DNA of 64,000 nucleotides from Streptomyces sp. AV19 (lineage in GTDB: Bacteria; Actinomycetota; Actinomycetes; Streptomycetales; Streptomycetaceae), in the NCBI RefSeq assembly GCF_015999245.1, contig NZ_JAEAMR010000003.1:615671-679670 (forward strand). Direction: 5' to 3'. A program made the position numbers and the translations under genes. The first letter of the stretch is position 1. Each line of letters opens with the position of its first letter. Shown here piece after piece: positions 34,411-42,098 of the stretch. The notes under the pieces were generated by a model that saw nothing but the letters and a program-made list of their open reading frames with translations, was not told where the DNA came from and made no database searches.

Positions 34411-35154
34411 TCAGCGCTGCCCGGCGAGCCAGTCCTCGAAGGTGGTCGGCGCGATGCGGGCGCCCTCGCCGGGCAGCAGCACCTCGCCGGCCATCGTCGC
34501 GCCGAACAGCCCCGACCACGTCGGCACGAGCCGTACCTTGCGGCCCTGCGCGTCGAGGGTGCGCCGGGCCATGTCCACCAGGTCCTGCGTCTCGGGCCCG
34601 GCGACGTCGGCGTAACGTCCCTGCGGCGCGCCCGTGGCGATCTCGGCCAGGATGTCCGCGACGTCCGCGGGCGCGATCGGCTGCACGAGGAGCGGGGCGA
34701 TGGCGGCGGCCCCGTCCCGCTCGGCCCAGCCGGCCGCCATCACGGCGAAGTCGTGGAACTGCGTGGCCGGCACGATCGTCCACGGCACGGCCCCCTGGGC
34801 CACGAGGCGTTCCTGCTCCCGCTTGCCCGCGTAGTGCGCGTTGCCCTCGATATCGGCGATGCCGACGATCGAGAGCAGGACGTGGTGGCGGACGCCCGCG
34901 CGCTCCTCGGCGGCGAGCAGGTTGCGGGTGGTGGTGCCGAAGTAGGCGACCGCCTCCGCCCGGTCGGCGACCGGTCCGTTGGTGGCGTCGACGACCGCCT
35001 CGACGCCGGCCAGTGCGTCGTCGAGCCCCTCACCGGTCGTCAGGTCCACGCCGAGCGAACGGCTGATGCGGACGACGTCGTGCCCGTCCCGTTCGAGAGC
35101 GGCGACGGTGAGTGCACCGGTGTTCCCGGTCGCACCGGCGACGGCAATGCGCAT
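34411..35154 (-). CDS. NmrA-like NAD(P)-binding oxidoreductase
   Basis: Atypical SDR of 247 residues. The dinucleotide motif is VAGATGNTGALTVAALERDGH at the extreme N-terminus. The canonical YxxxK pair is weak (YAGKREQERLV), as in NmrA/NAD(P)H-binding sensor-like members, which may act as NAD(P)H:quinone reductases or redox sensors. ATG 35154 follows AAAAAGGGGAGA. It is divergent from an Rrf2 regulator with a perfect 10-bp inverted repeat between them, so it is very likely that regulator's target. Confidence 0.85.
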   Translation of the reverse strand: MRIAVAGATGNTGALTVAALERDGHDVVRISRSLGVDLTTGEGLDDALAGVEAVVDATNGPVADRAEAVAYFGTTTRNLLAAEERAGVRHHVLLSIVGIADIEGNAHYAGKREQERLVAQGAVPWTIVPATQFHDFAVMAAGWAERDGAAAIAPLLVQPIAPADVADILAEIATGAPQGRYADVAGPETQDLVDMARRTLDAQGRKVRLVPTWSGLFGATMAGEVLLPGEGARIAPTTFEDWLAGQR

Positions 35155-35196
35155 GACGAATCTCCCCTTTTTGTCTGTCTGCTTCCCGCTCCGACG

Positions 35197-35234
35197 CTAT
35201 CCCGGACCTCATGGATCCGCAATATCCGGGATAG
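35197..35234. promoter_or_regulatory. Rrf2-type operator with divergent promoters
   Basis: Perfect arms CTATCCCGGA (35197-35206) and TCCGGGATAG (35225-35234) have an 18-base spacer. Each arm carries the start of a -10: TAGAAT (35232-35237) to the right and TAGCGT (minus strand 35199-35194) to the left. The right-hand -10 ends 6 bases before ATG 35244, so the regulator gene is probably leaderless. One regulator dimer or tetramer here would control both genes. Confidence 0.8.
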
Positions 35235-35243
35235 AATTCGGAC

Positions 35244-35717
35244 ATGAAGCTTCCCGTGAGCACCGAATGGCTGTTGCACTGCGCCACGACGCTGGCGCAG
35301 CTCGATCCGGGAGCGACCGCGTCGGCGGCCCAACTCGCCCAGTACTACGGCCTGCCGGCGCCGTACCTCGCCAAGCAGCTCCAGTCGCTCGTCAAGGCGG
35401 GCCTGCTCAGCGCGACCACCGGCCCGCGGGGCGGCTTCCGGCTGGCGCGGAGCGCCTCCGACATCACGCTCCTGGAGATCGTCGAGGCGGTCGACGGCGC
35501 GTCGTCCCCCTACGAGTGCCGCGAGATCCGCCAGCAGGGGCGGGGGGCGTTCCCTCCCGAGGAGTGCCGGACGCCCTGCACCATCGCCAGGAAGATGGCC
35601 GCGGCGCACGAGGCGTGGCGGCACAGCCTCGCCGGGGTATCGATCGCCGACATCCTCGCGGAGCTGCCCGCGACGGCCCCGTCCCGCACGCGCCGGCGCC
35701 TGACGGGCACGGTGTAG
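35244..35717 (+). CDS. Rrf2-family transcriptional regulator
   Basis: A protein of 157 residues. The winged HTH is at about 10-80 (SAAQLAQYYGLPAPYLAKQL, GLLSATTGPRGGFRLARSAS). The C-terminal part contains Cys residues in YECREIRQQGRGAF and EECRTPCTIARKM. Rrf2 proteins such as IscR, NsrR and RsrR use three Cys for an Fe-S cluster; here Cys lie at about 93, 112 and 116, compatible with a cluster that senses redox or NO. RsrR of Streptomyces likewise sits opposite an NAD(P)-binding reductase, which strengthens the parallel. Confidence 0.9.
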   Translation: MKLPVSTEWLLHCATTLAQLDPGATASAAQLAQYYGLPAPYLAKQLQSLVKAGLLSATTGPRGGFRLARSASDITLLEIVEAVDGASSPYECREIRQQGRGAFPPEECRTPCTIARKMAAAHEAWRHSLAGVSIADILAELPATAPSRTRRRLTGTV

Positions 35718-36518
35718 CAGGCACTGTCACGGCGAGTGCGGGCATCGTCTCTCCCGGCCGGGTCCTCGACGGGCACTTCGGCTTCGCCGCCCTCACCGGA
35801 TCGACCCGCCCGGCCGGCTCCGCCGCCGTGAACCGGGCGGCACAGGGTTGCCAGGAGCCGTAGACACCAAGGGCCCGGCCGTCACGTCGCGTGAACGCCG
35901 GTTTCACGGCTCCGGCGCCTGACCGGCAGGGGTTCACGGGGCGTACGGCCGGTCGAGGGTGTCCGCGATCTCCTCGATCCAGGGCGGCGGTTGGCCGATC
36001 CGAGGTGTCGGCGGCAGACGGTGGCAACGAGCCGGGCAGCGGCGGCGAACAGGCGGAGCCGCAGCCGGCGTTGGCGGCGAAGCGGGTCTGGCACAGTCCG
36101 CCGGCGCCGATGGAGTCCAACTGGGCACCGGGGCGGGTCCATTCCTTGCGGAGGACCAACCGGCGTACCCGACAGCAAAGATCTCTTCTGCGGCGCCGTC
36201 GAAGAACCGGCGCCACCATCACCATCTCGCCGCACACAACGCTCCGCCCCCAGGAACCCTCCCCGCCCAAAGGCATTTCGGTGACGGAACATGCAAACGA
36301 TCCGAACCGGACAAGTCCACGCCATACGCCCCTTGCCTGACGCTTCCGGCCGACGGCCCGTCCACCAGGGATCCTTTCTCCGGACGCGACCACTCCGCAG
36401 ACCGGCTCGGCACCCTCATCGAGTGGGCGAAGGGCTGGATTTCACACCGCCCCGTGGAAGGCCGGGGCCGAGAACGCTACTTTCAGTTTTCCGGAATGAC
36501 GCGGCGGATGGGATGTTC
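35718..36518. other. Gene-poor 800-bp region with possible decayed transposase end
   Basis: No intact gene is supported. A CGTGAA-N7-TTCACG inverted repeat lies at about 35890-35908. Minus-strand frames between 36300 and 35934 contain fragments such as RLRLRLFAAAARLV in one frame and RIGQPPPWIEEIADTLDRP in another. These resemble the C-terminus of IS1380-like transposases broken by frameshifts. Codon bias is weaker than in neighbours and GC is locally lower from 36150 to 36510. The last 20 bases carry the ribosome-binding site of the LodA-like gene. Confidence 0.4.
35934..36325 (-). pseudogene. Possible remnant of an IS1380-like transposase C-terminus
   Basis: Two minus-strand frames, read in succession, give short stretches that recall the end of IS1380-group transposases: an Arg-rich LRLRLFAAAARLV helix, then a W-x-E-x-I-A-x-x-L-D-R-P tail before a stop. 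No start, DDE motif or terminal inverted repeats can be seen. The resemblance is from memory of the family and is weak, so this could also be chance in GC-rich noncoding DNA. Confidence 0.25.
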
Positions 36519-38519
36519 ATGACTCAAGAAATTGTGCGCGTAAAGATTCACCCCGCGATCGGTGTGGCACGGGTCGGCAACAGCACCAGTGAGGACGGTT
36601 TCTTCATCGGTCCGGAATCACCCGACCAGGAGCCCAAACCACCCGGTTACTACAAGGACGCGGCGGGGGCCGTCAAGAGGCAGGCCGCACGCTTTCGGAT
36701 CTACGGCTACGACCAGCACGGCCAGGTCGTACGGGAACTCACACAAGACGACCCGGACGTCTCCGAGATCGCTTGGACGGTACACCTGGCCAACAAGAAG
36801 GCCGCCTGGTACCAGTTCCATCTCGCACTCGACATCCCCGACGCGAGGCGACTGAAGCCGGAGCAGTACGCCCTGCGGAACTTCGATGTCAAGCACGACG
36901 ACCGGCACAAGCTGGTGATCGACCCAGGGCCCCGGACCGTCTTCGCGTCCCGCCCCGCGACGGAGAGATTCGACACCGGAAAGATCATGGAACAGACGGT
37001 CTATCTGGGCGAAATCCTCACCCAGGCCGACGGGCGGCTCCTGATCCTCGGTGGCATGGGTGCTTCGGCGTCCTATGCGAACCAGCCCGTCACCACCTTC
37101 GCCAACAACGACACCTGGTACGACGACACCTCCGACGGCCCCGTGACGGCCACCGTCACCGTCGACGGCAAGCAGATGGTCGCGGACCCGGCGTGGGTCG
37201 TTGTCGGCCCGCCGGACTACGCCCCGCCTGTGAAGACCGTCCGTACCCTTTACGACCTGCTCGAGGACCTCTTCATCAGGACCGGCCGGCTGCCGCGTCC
37301 ACAGCAGATCTCGTTCTCCGACGACATCGAGCCGATCCTTCGCCGTTTCTGTGAACTGCAGTGGGTCAACCGTGGTTTCGCCGCCCAATACGGCTGGCAG
37401 GGGCCCGGCTACTTCCTGGACCCGGAAATGCTGGCTCGCCTCGCCGACAACTCCCATCGAAACAGGGAACTGCGTCGCCAGGTATATACCGCGTTGCGCG
37501 ACTACGACCGGGACGGGCCTTCTCCGCGCCCTTGGCCTTGGATCTACGGCGACGGGATGGCCGTCCCCGCCCAATCGGATCTGCAGCACATGGTGCTCTC
37601 CTCCACTCAGCAATGGAAGCTGGAACGCTGGGCCGCCGGAGACTTCGTCTCCGTGCACCGGCGCGCCCGGCATGCCGACGTCGACCAGGCACTGGTCGCC
37701 GAGCAGCCCGGCACACTCGACCGTGCGGCGCTGGACTACTGCATCGCCGACGCCTTCCACCCCGGCTGCGAGATCACATGGCCGGTCCGCCACGACACCA
37801 TGTATGCGGAACCCTTCCGGATCCAGCATCGTGGAGCCGAGCCCGAACGGGACTACGGGGAGCACCTCACCCCGGACGAGGCGCTGTCCAGGTCCGGCCC
37901 GCTGTACGCCCAGGGGCCCGGAGACCTCACCCGCTGGATGGCTGTTCCCTGGCAGACCGATACGGCCAGCTGCCGCTCGGGCTACGAGGTCGCGGCCGAT
38001 CTCGGGGCTCGTTACAGCCCCTATCTTCCGGCCTTCTGGCCCGCACAGGTACCCAACCAGGTACTCACACAGGACGACTTCGCCACGGTGAACACCGCGC
38101 CCGACTCCAGCGGCACGGGACGCGCGGACGCCGACCTCGAACGGTCGACCGCATTCGAGCATCGCGCGGTCTGGCTGCGCGGCCTGAAGGGCAACAACCA
38201 GCAGCAGCTCCAGCAGATGGTCACGGACTGGCCGAAGCTCGGGATCGTCGAAGTGCGCGACTACACGGTCGGCGACGGCAAGTTCCCCGAGAAGATGCTG
38301 GTGGAGTCCCGCCCCGGCGCACCACTCGACCAGGCGCCGCACACCCGCAATCTGGTCAACCTCCATGTTCCCCAGGCCAATCCTCAAGCCTCGCCCGCCG
38401 AAGCCGGCCGTGACATCGAACGGGCCGTCGTCCTCGCCCTGCGATTGACCGGCTACGAACGTGAGGAAATCTCCGCCGACTTCATCGATAAGGTCGACCC
38501 GTTCCGCCCCGTCCAATGA
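36519..38519 (+). CDS. LodA/GoxA-family CTQ-dependent amino-acid oxidase
   Basis: A protein of 666 residues of the quinoprotein family that oxidises amino groups (lysine-epsilon, glycine) and releases H2O2 and ammonia. The N-terminus IVRVKIHPAIGVARVGNS is diagnostic. The mature cofactor is cysteine tryptophylquinone. Candidate partners are Cys407/Cys417 in DYCIADAFHPGCEITWPVRH and Trp478 in MAVPWQTDTASCRSGYE. The 61-71 residue spacing fits the Cys516-Trp581 pair of Marinomonas LodA (from memory). ATG 36519 follows GGATGG; ATG 36513 is an alternative. No signal peptide is visible. It overlaps the LodB-like gene by ATGA, as expected since LodB is needed to make CTQ. Confidence 0.9.
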   Translation: MTQEIVRVKIHPAIGVARVGNSTSEDGFFIGPESPDQEPKPPGYYKDAAGAVKRQAARFRIYGYDQHGQVVRELTQDDPDVSEIAWTVHLANKKAAWYQFHLALDIPDARRLKPEQYALRNFDVKHDDRHKLVIDPGPRTVFASRPATERFDTGKIMEQTVYLGEILTQADGRLLILGGMGASASYANQPVTTFANNDTWYDDTSDGPVTATVTVDGKQMVADPAWVVVGPPDYAPPVKTVRTLYDLLEDLFIRTGRLPRPQQISFSDDIEPILRRFCELQWVNRGFAAQYGWQGPGYFLDPEMLARLADNSHRNRELRRQVYTALRDYDRDGPSPRPWPWIYGDGMAVPAQSDLQHMVLSSTQQWKLERWAAGDFVSVHRRARHADVDQALVAEQPGTLDRAALDYCIADAFHPGCEITWPVRHDTMYAEPFRIQHRGAEPERDYGEHLTPDEALSRSGPLYAQGPGDLTRWMAVPWQTDTASCRSGYEVAADLGARYSPYLPAFWPAQVPNQVLTQDDFATVNTAPDSSGTGRADADLERSTAFEHRAVWLRGLKGNNQQQLQQMVTDWPKLGIVEVRDYTVGDGKFPEKMLVESRPGAPLDQAPHTRNLVNLHVPQANPQASPAEAGRDIERAVVLALRLTGYEREEISADFIDKVDPFRPVQ

Positions 38520-39649
38520 ACCCGGCCGACCGGTACGACGTGGTGGTGGCGGGCGGCGGTCCGGCCGGCTGCGCCGCCGCCCTCGCCCTCGCCCGGGCGG
38601 GGCGGCGAGTGCTGCTGGCCGATGCCGGCACCGGCCCACCACCGATCGGGGAGGCGATGGTGTCGGTCGGCCGGGTGCTGCTGGACGACCTCGGCGCGGC
38701 CGACACGGTCCTCGGCACCGGGCATCTGCCCTGCTACGCCAACCTGTCGGCCTGGGGCTCGCCCGCGTTGCACACGGTGGATTTCATCAACGACCCGCAC
38801 GGCCACGGCTGGCACCTGGACCGGCGCTTGTTCGACCGGCGGCTGCGCGAGGCGGCCCGGGCGTCAGGAGCAGAGGTCGCCGAACGCACCTCCGTCCACC
38901 GGCCGGTCCGACACCGGGACGGTGGACGGATCCTGACCTTGCGCCGCCGCGGTGCCGATCGCACCGTGCGCTGCGCGTGGGTGGTCGATGCCACCGGTCG
39001 CCGCGCCGCCGTCGCCACTCGCTGTGGAGCCCGGCGGAACCTCCACAACCGTCTGGCGGCCGTTCACCTGACGCTGGCACCCGCGGCGGCGGCCGACGCG
39101 GCCGACGGGTCCTCACTGGTGGTGTCCGACGAGGACGGCTGGTGGTACACCGCACTCCTGCCGTCCCGTCGACGCCTGGTCGCCCGCTTCACCGACGCCG
39201 ACCTTCCCGCAGCGGCTCCGGTCGGCCAACCGGACTTCATACAACGGATGTTGGCGGTACCGCATGTAGCACAAAGAGCCCGCCGGCACAGCCCACCACC
39301 GGACGCCGCGCTGCGCAGGGCACCCGCGCACAGCGCGCATCTGGACCGGGTGTACGGGGACGGGTGGATCGCGGCCGGAGACGCGGCCGTTGCCTTCGAC
39401 CCGCTCGCCGCGCAAGGAATAATCACCGCCCTGTACACCGGGATGAGCGCCGGCCAGGCTCTCGACGCCCGGCTGCGGGGCGAGGACACCGCCCTGGAGG
39501 ACCACGCGGCAAGGGTGCGGGCGGCGCACACCGCCTACCTCCACGGCCTGCGCACGGTCTACGCCCGGGAAGCCCGCTGGGCCCACCGCCCCTTCTGGGC
39601 CCGACGACGGGCGACAGCCACTTCGACACAGGATGGAGCCGCACCGTGA
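38516..39649 (+). CDS. LodB-like FAD-dependent maturation flavoprotein
   Basis: Flavoprotein of 377 residues in the tryptophan-halogenase/geranylgeranyl-reductase superfamily. Residues 7-35 (YDVVVAGGGPAGCAAALALA) form the FAD Rossmann motif. WVVDATGRRAAVA and GDAAVAFDPLAAQGIITALY are the second and third flavin motifs. LodB proteins hydroxylate the tryptophan that becomes part of CTQ in their partner LodA. The four-base overlaps at both ends (ATGA 38516-38519, GTGA 39646-39649) tie production to the oxidase and to the third gene. Confidence 0.9.
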   Translation: MNPADRYDVVVAGGGPAGCAAALALARAGRRVLLADAGTGPPPIGEAMVSVGRVLLDDLGAADTVLGTGHLPCYANLSAWGSPALHTVDFINDPHGHGWHLDRRLFDRRLREAARASGAEVAERTSVHRPVRHRDGGRILTLRRRGADRTVRCAWVVDATGRRAAVATRCGARRNLHNRLAAVHLTLAPAAAADAADGSSLVVSDEDGWWYTALLPSRRRLVARFTDADLPAAAPVGQPDFIQRMLAVPHVAQRARRHSPPPDAALRRAPAHSAHLDRVYGDGWIAAGDAAVAFDPLAAQGIITALYTGMSAGQALDARLRGEDTALEDHAARVRAAHTAYLHGLRTVYAREARWAHRPFWARRRATATSTQDGAAP

Positions 39650-40386
39650 CCACGCGACAGGACGATCGTCACGACGCGCAAGACCCGCACGGCTATCACC
39701 GTTTTCTGCTGATCGGCAAGGCAACGGTCTTCGCCTATCATCTGGCGCTCTATCACCAACCGGCGCACGCCTACCAGATGATCGCGAAGATCCGTCTCAC
39801 CGACGAGGTACGTACGGCCTACCTGGAGGACCTGGCGGAGAACGAGGACGAGAGGGTCTTCTACTCCCTGTACTCCCCGGAACACTTCCCGCTGAGCGAC
39901 ATCCCCAATGGCAACAAGCCGTCGTTCGACGTCATCCTGGAACGGGTCGTGGTCGATCCCGACGGCAACCGCAAGTTCGAGCCGATGCTGGACGGCAGGA
40001 CGACCAAGGCCAACTGCCCGCCGCAGGACGTACAGCACTTCCGCCAACTCGGCGGGACCGGCTACCCGTACGCCCTCACCTACCTGCTCTTCGGACAAGG
40101 AGAAGAGACGCATCTCGCACACCGACTCGCACAGCACCCGAACTGGGACGAGGTCATCACCATCACGGATCCGCTCGGTCATCCGCTCAACATCGAACAG
40201 GCGGTCATGGACCAGGTCCCGGACACCATCGTCCTGGGGATCGAAGACCCCCATGAGGTGGTGACCACCAGCCCTCTACCGATCGGCAAGGTGTACAAGG
40301 CTCGCATCGCGGAGGATGCCGGCGAGGTGGACTTCCAGGTCGGAAGGCAAGGCTGGTGGAACCACACCAGCCTGAACGACAGCTGA
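39646..40386 (+). CDS. Uncharacterised third gene of the LodA/LodB operon
   Basis: A 246-residue soluble protein from GTG 39646, overlapping lodB-like by four bases. I do not recognise a named domain. The N-terminal part has YHRFLLIGKATVFAYHLALY and HQPAHAYQMIAKIRL, rich in aromatic residues and His. The middle has DVQHFRQLGG and YLLFGQGEETHLAHRL. It has no transmembrane segment, signal sequence or nucleotide motif. There are only one or two Cys. Strict translational coupling suggests stoichiometric work with LodA, for example as a partner subunit, chaperone or product-handling protein. That role is inference only. Confidence 0.85.
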   Translation: MTTRQDDRHDAQDPHGYHRFLLIGKATVFAYHLALYHQPAHAYQMIAKIRLTDEVRTAYLEDLAENEDERVFYSLYSPEHFPLSDIPNGNKPSFDVILERVVVDPDGNRKFEPMLDGRTTKANCPPQDVQHFRQLGGTGYPYALTYLLFGQGEETHLAHRLAQHPNWDEVITITDPLGHPLNIEQAVMDQVPDTIVLGIEDPHEVVTTSPLPIGKVYKARIAEDAGEVDFQVGRQGWWNHTSLNDS

Positions 40387-40447
40387 AGGCTCTACCCGAC
40401 CCCCCGGGCACCCTGGGAACGCGCTCCCGGACCCCGCTGAAGCGCCC

Positions 40448-41548
40448 TCACGGGCTCACCGCCAGCACCACATAGGCCCCCAGCAGCGCCAGATGAACGC
40501 CTCCCTGCAGCAGGGTCGCCCGCCCCGGGATGACCGTCAGCGTCCCCACCACCACCGTCAGCGCCAGCAGCACCATGTGCGAGGCCCCCAGGCCCAGGAC
40601 CAGGGGCCCTTCCATCCAGATGGAGGCCACCGCGACGGCGGGGATGGTCAGGCCGATGCTGGCCATGGCCGAGCCCAGGCCCAGGTTGAGGCTGGTCTGG
40701 ACGCGGTCGCGGCGGGCGGCGCGGACGGCGGCGATGGTTTCGGGGAGGAGGACGAGGAGGGCGATGACGACGCCGACGACGGAGGCGGGCAGGCCGGCGG
40801 CGGCCACGGCGGACTCGATGGTGGGCGAGACGCCCTTGGCCAGGCCGACGACCGAGACCAGGGCGACGGCCAGCAGGCCGAGGCTGGTCAGGGCCGTGCG
40901 GCTGGAGGGCGGGTCCGCGTGTTCCTCGGCGTCGATGACCTCGCCCTCGGCGGTCACCGGGAGGAAGTAGTCGCGGTGCCGGATGGTCTGCGTCGCGACG
41001 AAGAGGCCGTAGAGGACGAGCGCGGCCAGGGCGGCGAAGACGAGCTGGGCCGAGGAGAAGCGGGGGCCGGGGGTACTGGTGGTGAACGTGGGGAGGGCCA
41101 GGCTCAGTCCGGCCAGCGTCGCCACCGTCCCGAAGGCCGCCGCCGTGCCTTCGGGGTTGAACACCGCGACCCGCCGCCGCGCCGCGCACACCAGCAGGGA
41201 CAGGCCGACGATGCCGTTGCAGGTGATCATGACGGCCGCGAAGACGGTGTCGCGCGCGAGCGAGCTGGCCTTGTCGCCGCCGTCGGCCATCAGGGTCACG
41301 ATGAGGGCCACTTCGATGACGGTCACCGCGAGGGCCAGGACGAGGGAGCCGAAGGGTTCGCCGACCCGGTGCGCGATCACCTCCGCGTGGTGGACGGCGG
41401 CGAGCACCGCCCCGGCCAGGCAGCAGCCGACCAGCGTCACCAGTCCCGCGTTCAGCGAGCGGCCCCAGGTCAGGGCGAGGACGACGAAGGCGAGGACCGG
41501 CACGACGGCGGGCCAGTGCGCGACGAGCGAACGGAACCGAGTCTCCAT
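40448..41548 (-). CDS. Calcium:proton antiporter, ChaA/CaCA type
   Basis: Eleven-helix cation exchanger of 366 residues. The alpha-repeat motifs characteristic of CaCA exchangers are visible as GEPFGSLVLALAVTVIEVAL (about 62-81) and the second copy VGVVIALLVLLPETIAAVRA near 248-267, each with the essential Glu. It exports Ca2+ (and possibly Na+/K+) in exchange for protons. It is the only gene of its transcript and is divergent from the DUF6314 gene. Confidence 0.9.
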   Translation of the reverse strand: METRFRSLVAHWPAVVPVLAFVVLALTWGRSLNAGLVTLVGCCLAGAVLAAVHHAEVIAHRVGEPFGSLVLALAVTVIEVALIVTLMADGGDKASSLARDTVFAAVMITCNGIVGLSLLVCAARRRVAVFNPEGTAAAFGTVATLAGLSLALPTFTTSTPGPRFSSAQLVFAALAALVLYGLFVATQTIRHRDYFLPVTAEGEVIDAEEHADPPSSRTALTSLGLLAVALVSVVGLAKGVSPTIESAVAAAGLPASVVGVVIALLVLLPETIAAVRAARRDRVQTSLNLGLGSAMASIGLTIPAVAVASIWMEGPLVLGLGASHMVLLALTVVVGTLTVIPGRATLLQGGVHLALLGAYVVLAVSP

Positions 41549-41615
41549 GCGACAAGCTTCCCAGATACCTATAAACCGGACATTTCACTCCGTGTGCGGC
41601 AGGGACAATGGAGGC

Positions 41616-42077
41616 ATGAGATCCGCCGCCCCGCATCCCGTCCCCGACGCCGTGGCCTATCTGACCGGCCGGTGGGCGGTCGAGCGCGAGCTGCTCGATC
41701 TGCGCACGGACAGCGCCGGAACGTTCCGCGGCACGGCGCGCTTCGAACGGGCCGGCGCCGGCGGCCGCGTGCTGCACGTCGAGGACGGGGAGCTGCGCTG
41801 GGGCGGCACCGCGGTCGACGCGGGCCGCACGCTCGGCCTGGCCCCCGGGCCGGACGGCACGGCCGCGGTGACGTTCGCCGACGGCCGGCCGTTCCACGAC
41901 CTGGACCTGCGCACCGGCCGGTGGACCGTCCGCCACCCGTGCGCGGCCGACCGGTACGACGGCACGTTCACGGTCGTCTCGCCGGACGAGTGGCACCTGC
42001 GCTGGCGGACCACCGGCCCGGCCAAGGACCATCTGCTGAGCTCGGTCTACCGGCGGCTGCCGCCGGTAGACCGATGA
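41616..42077 (+). CDS. DUF6314 family protein
   Basis: A small soluble protein of 153 residues starting MRSAAPHPVPDAVAYLTGRW. Conserved-looking features are YLTGRWAVERELLDLR, RFERAG..RVLHVEDGELRWGG and a lipocalin-like beta-rich pattern ending HPCAADRYDGTFTVVSPDEW and RWRTTGPAKDHLL. The fold is likely a small barrel; no enzyme motif is seen. GGAGG lies only three bases from the ATG, unusually close, so initiation may be leaderless or weak. Confidence 0.8.
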   Translation: MRSAAPHPVPDAVAYLTGRWAVERELLDLRTDSAGTFRGTARFERAGAGGRVLHVEDGELRWGGTAVDAGRTLGLAPGPDGTAAVTFADGRPFHDLDLRTGRWTVRHPCAADRYDGTFTVVSPDEWHLRWRTTGPAKDHLLSSVYRRLPPVDR

Positions 42078-42098
42078 CAGCCGCCGGACCGATGACCG

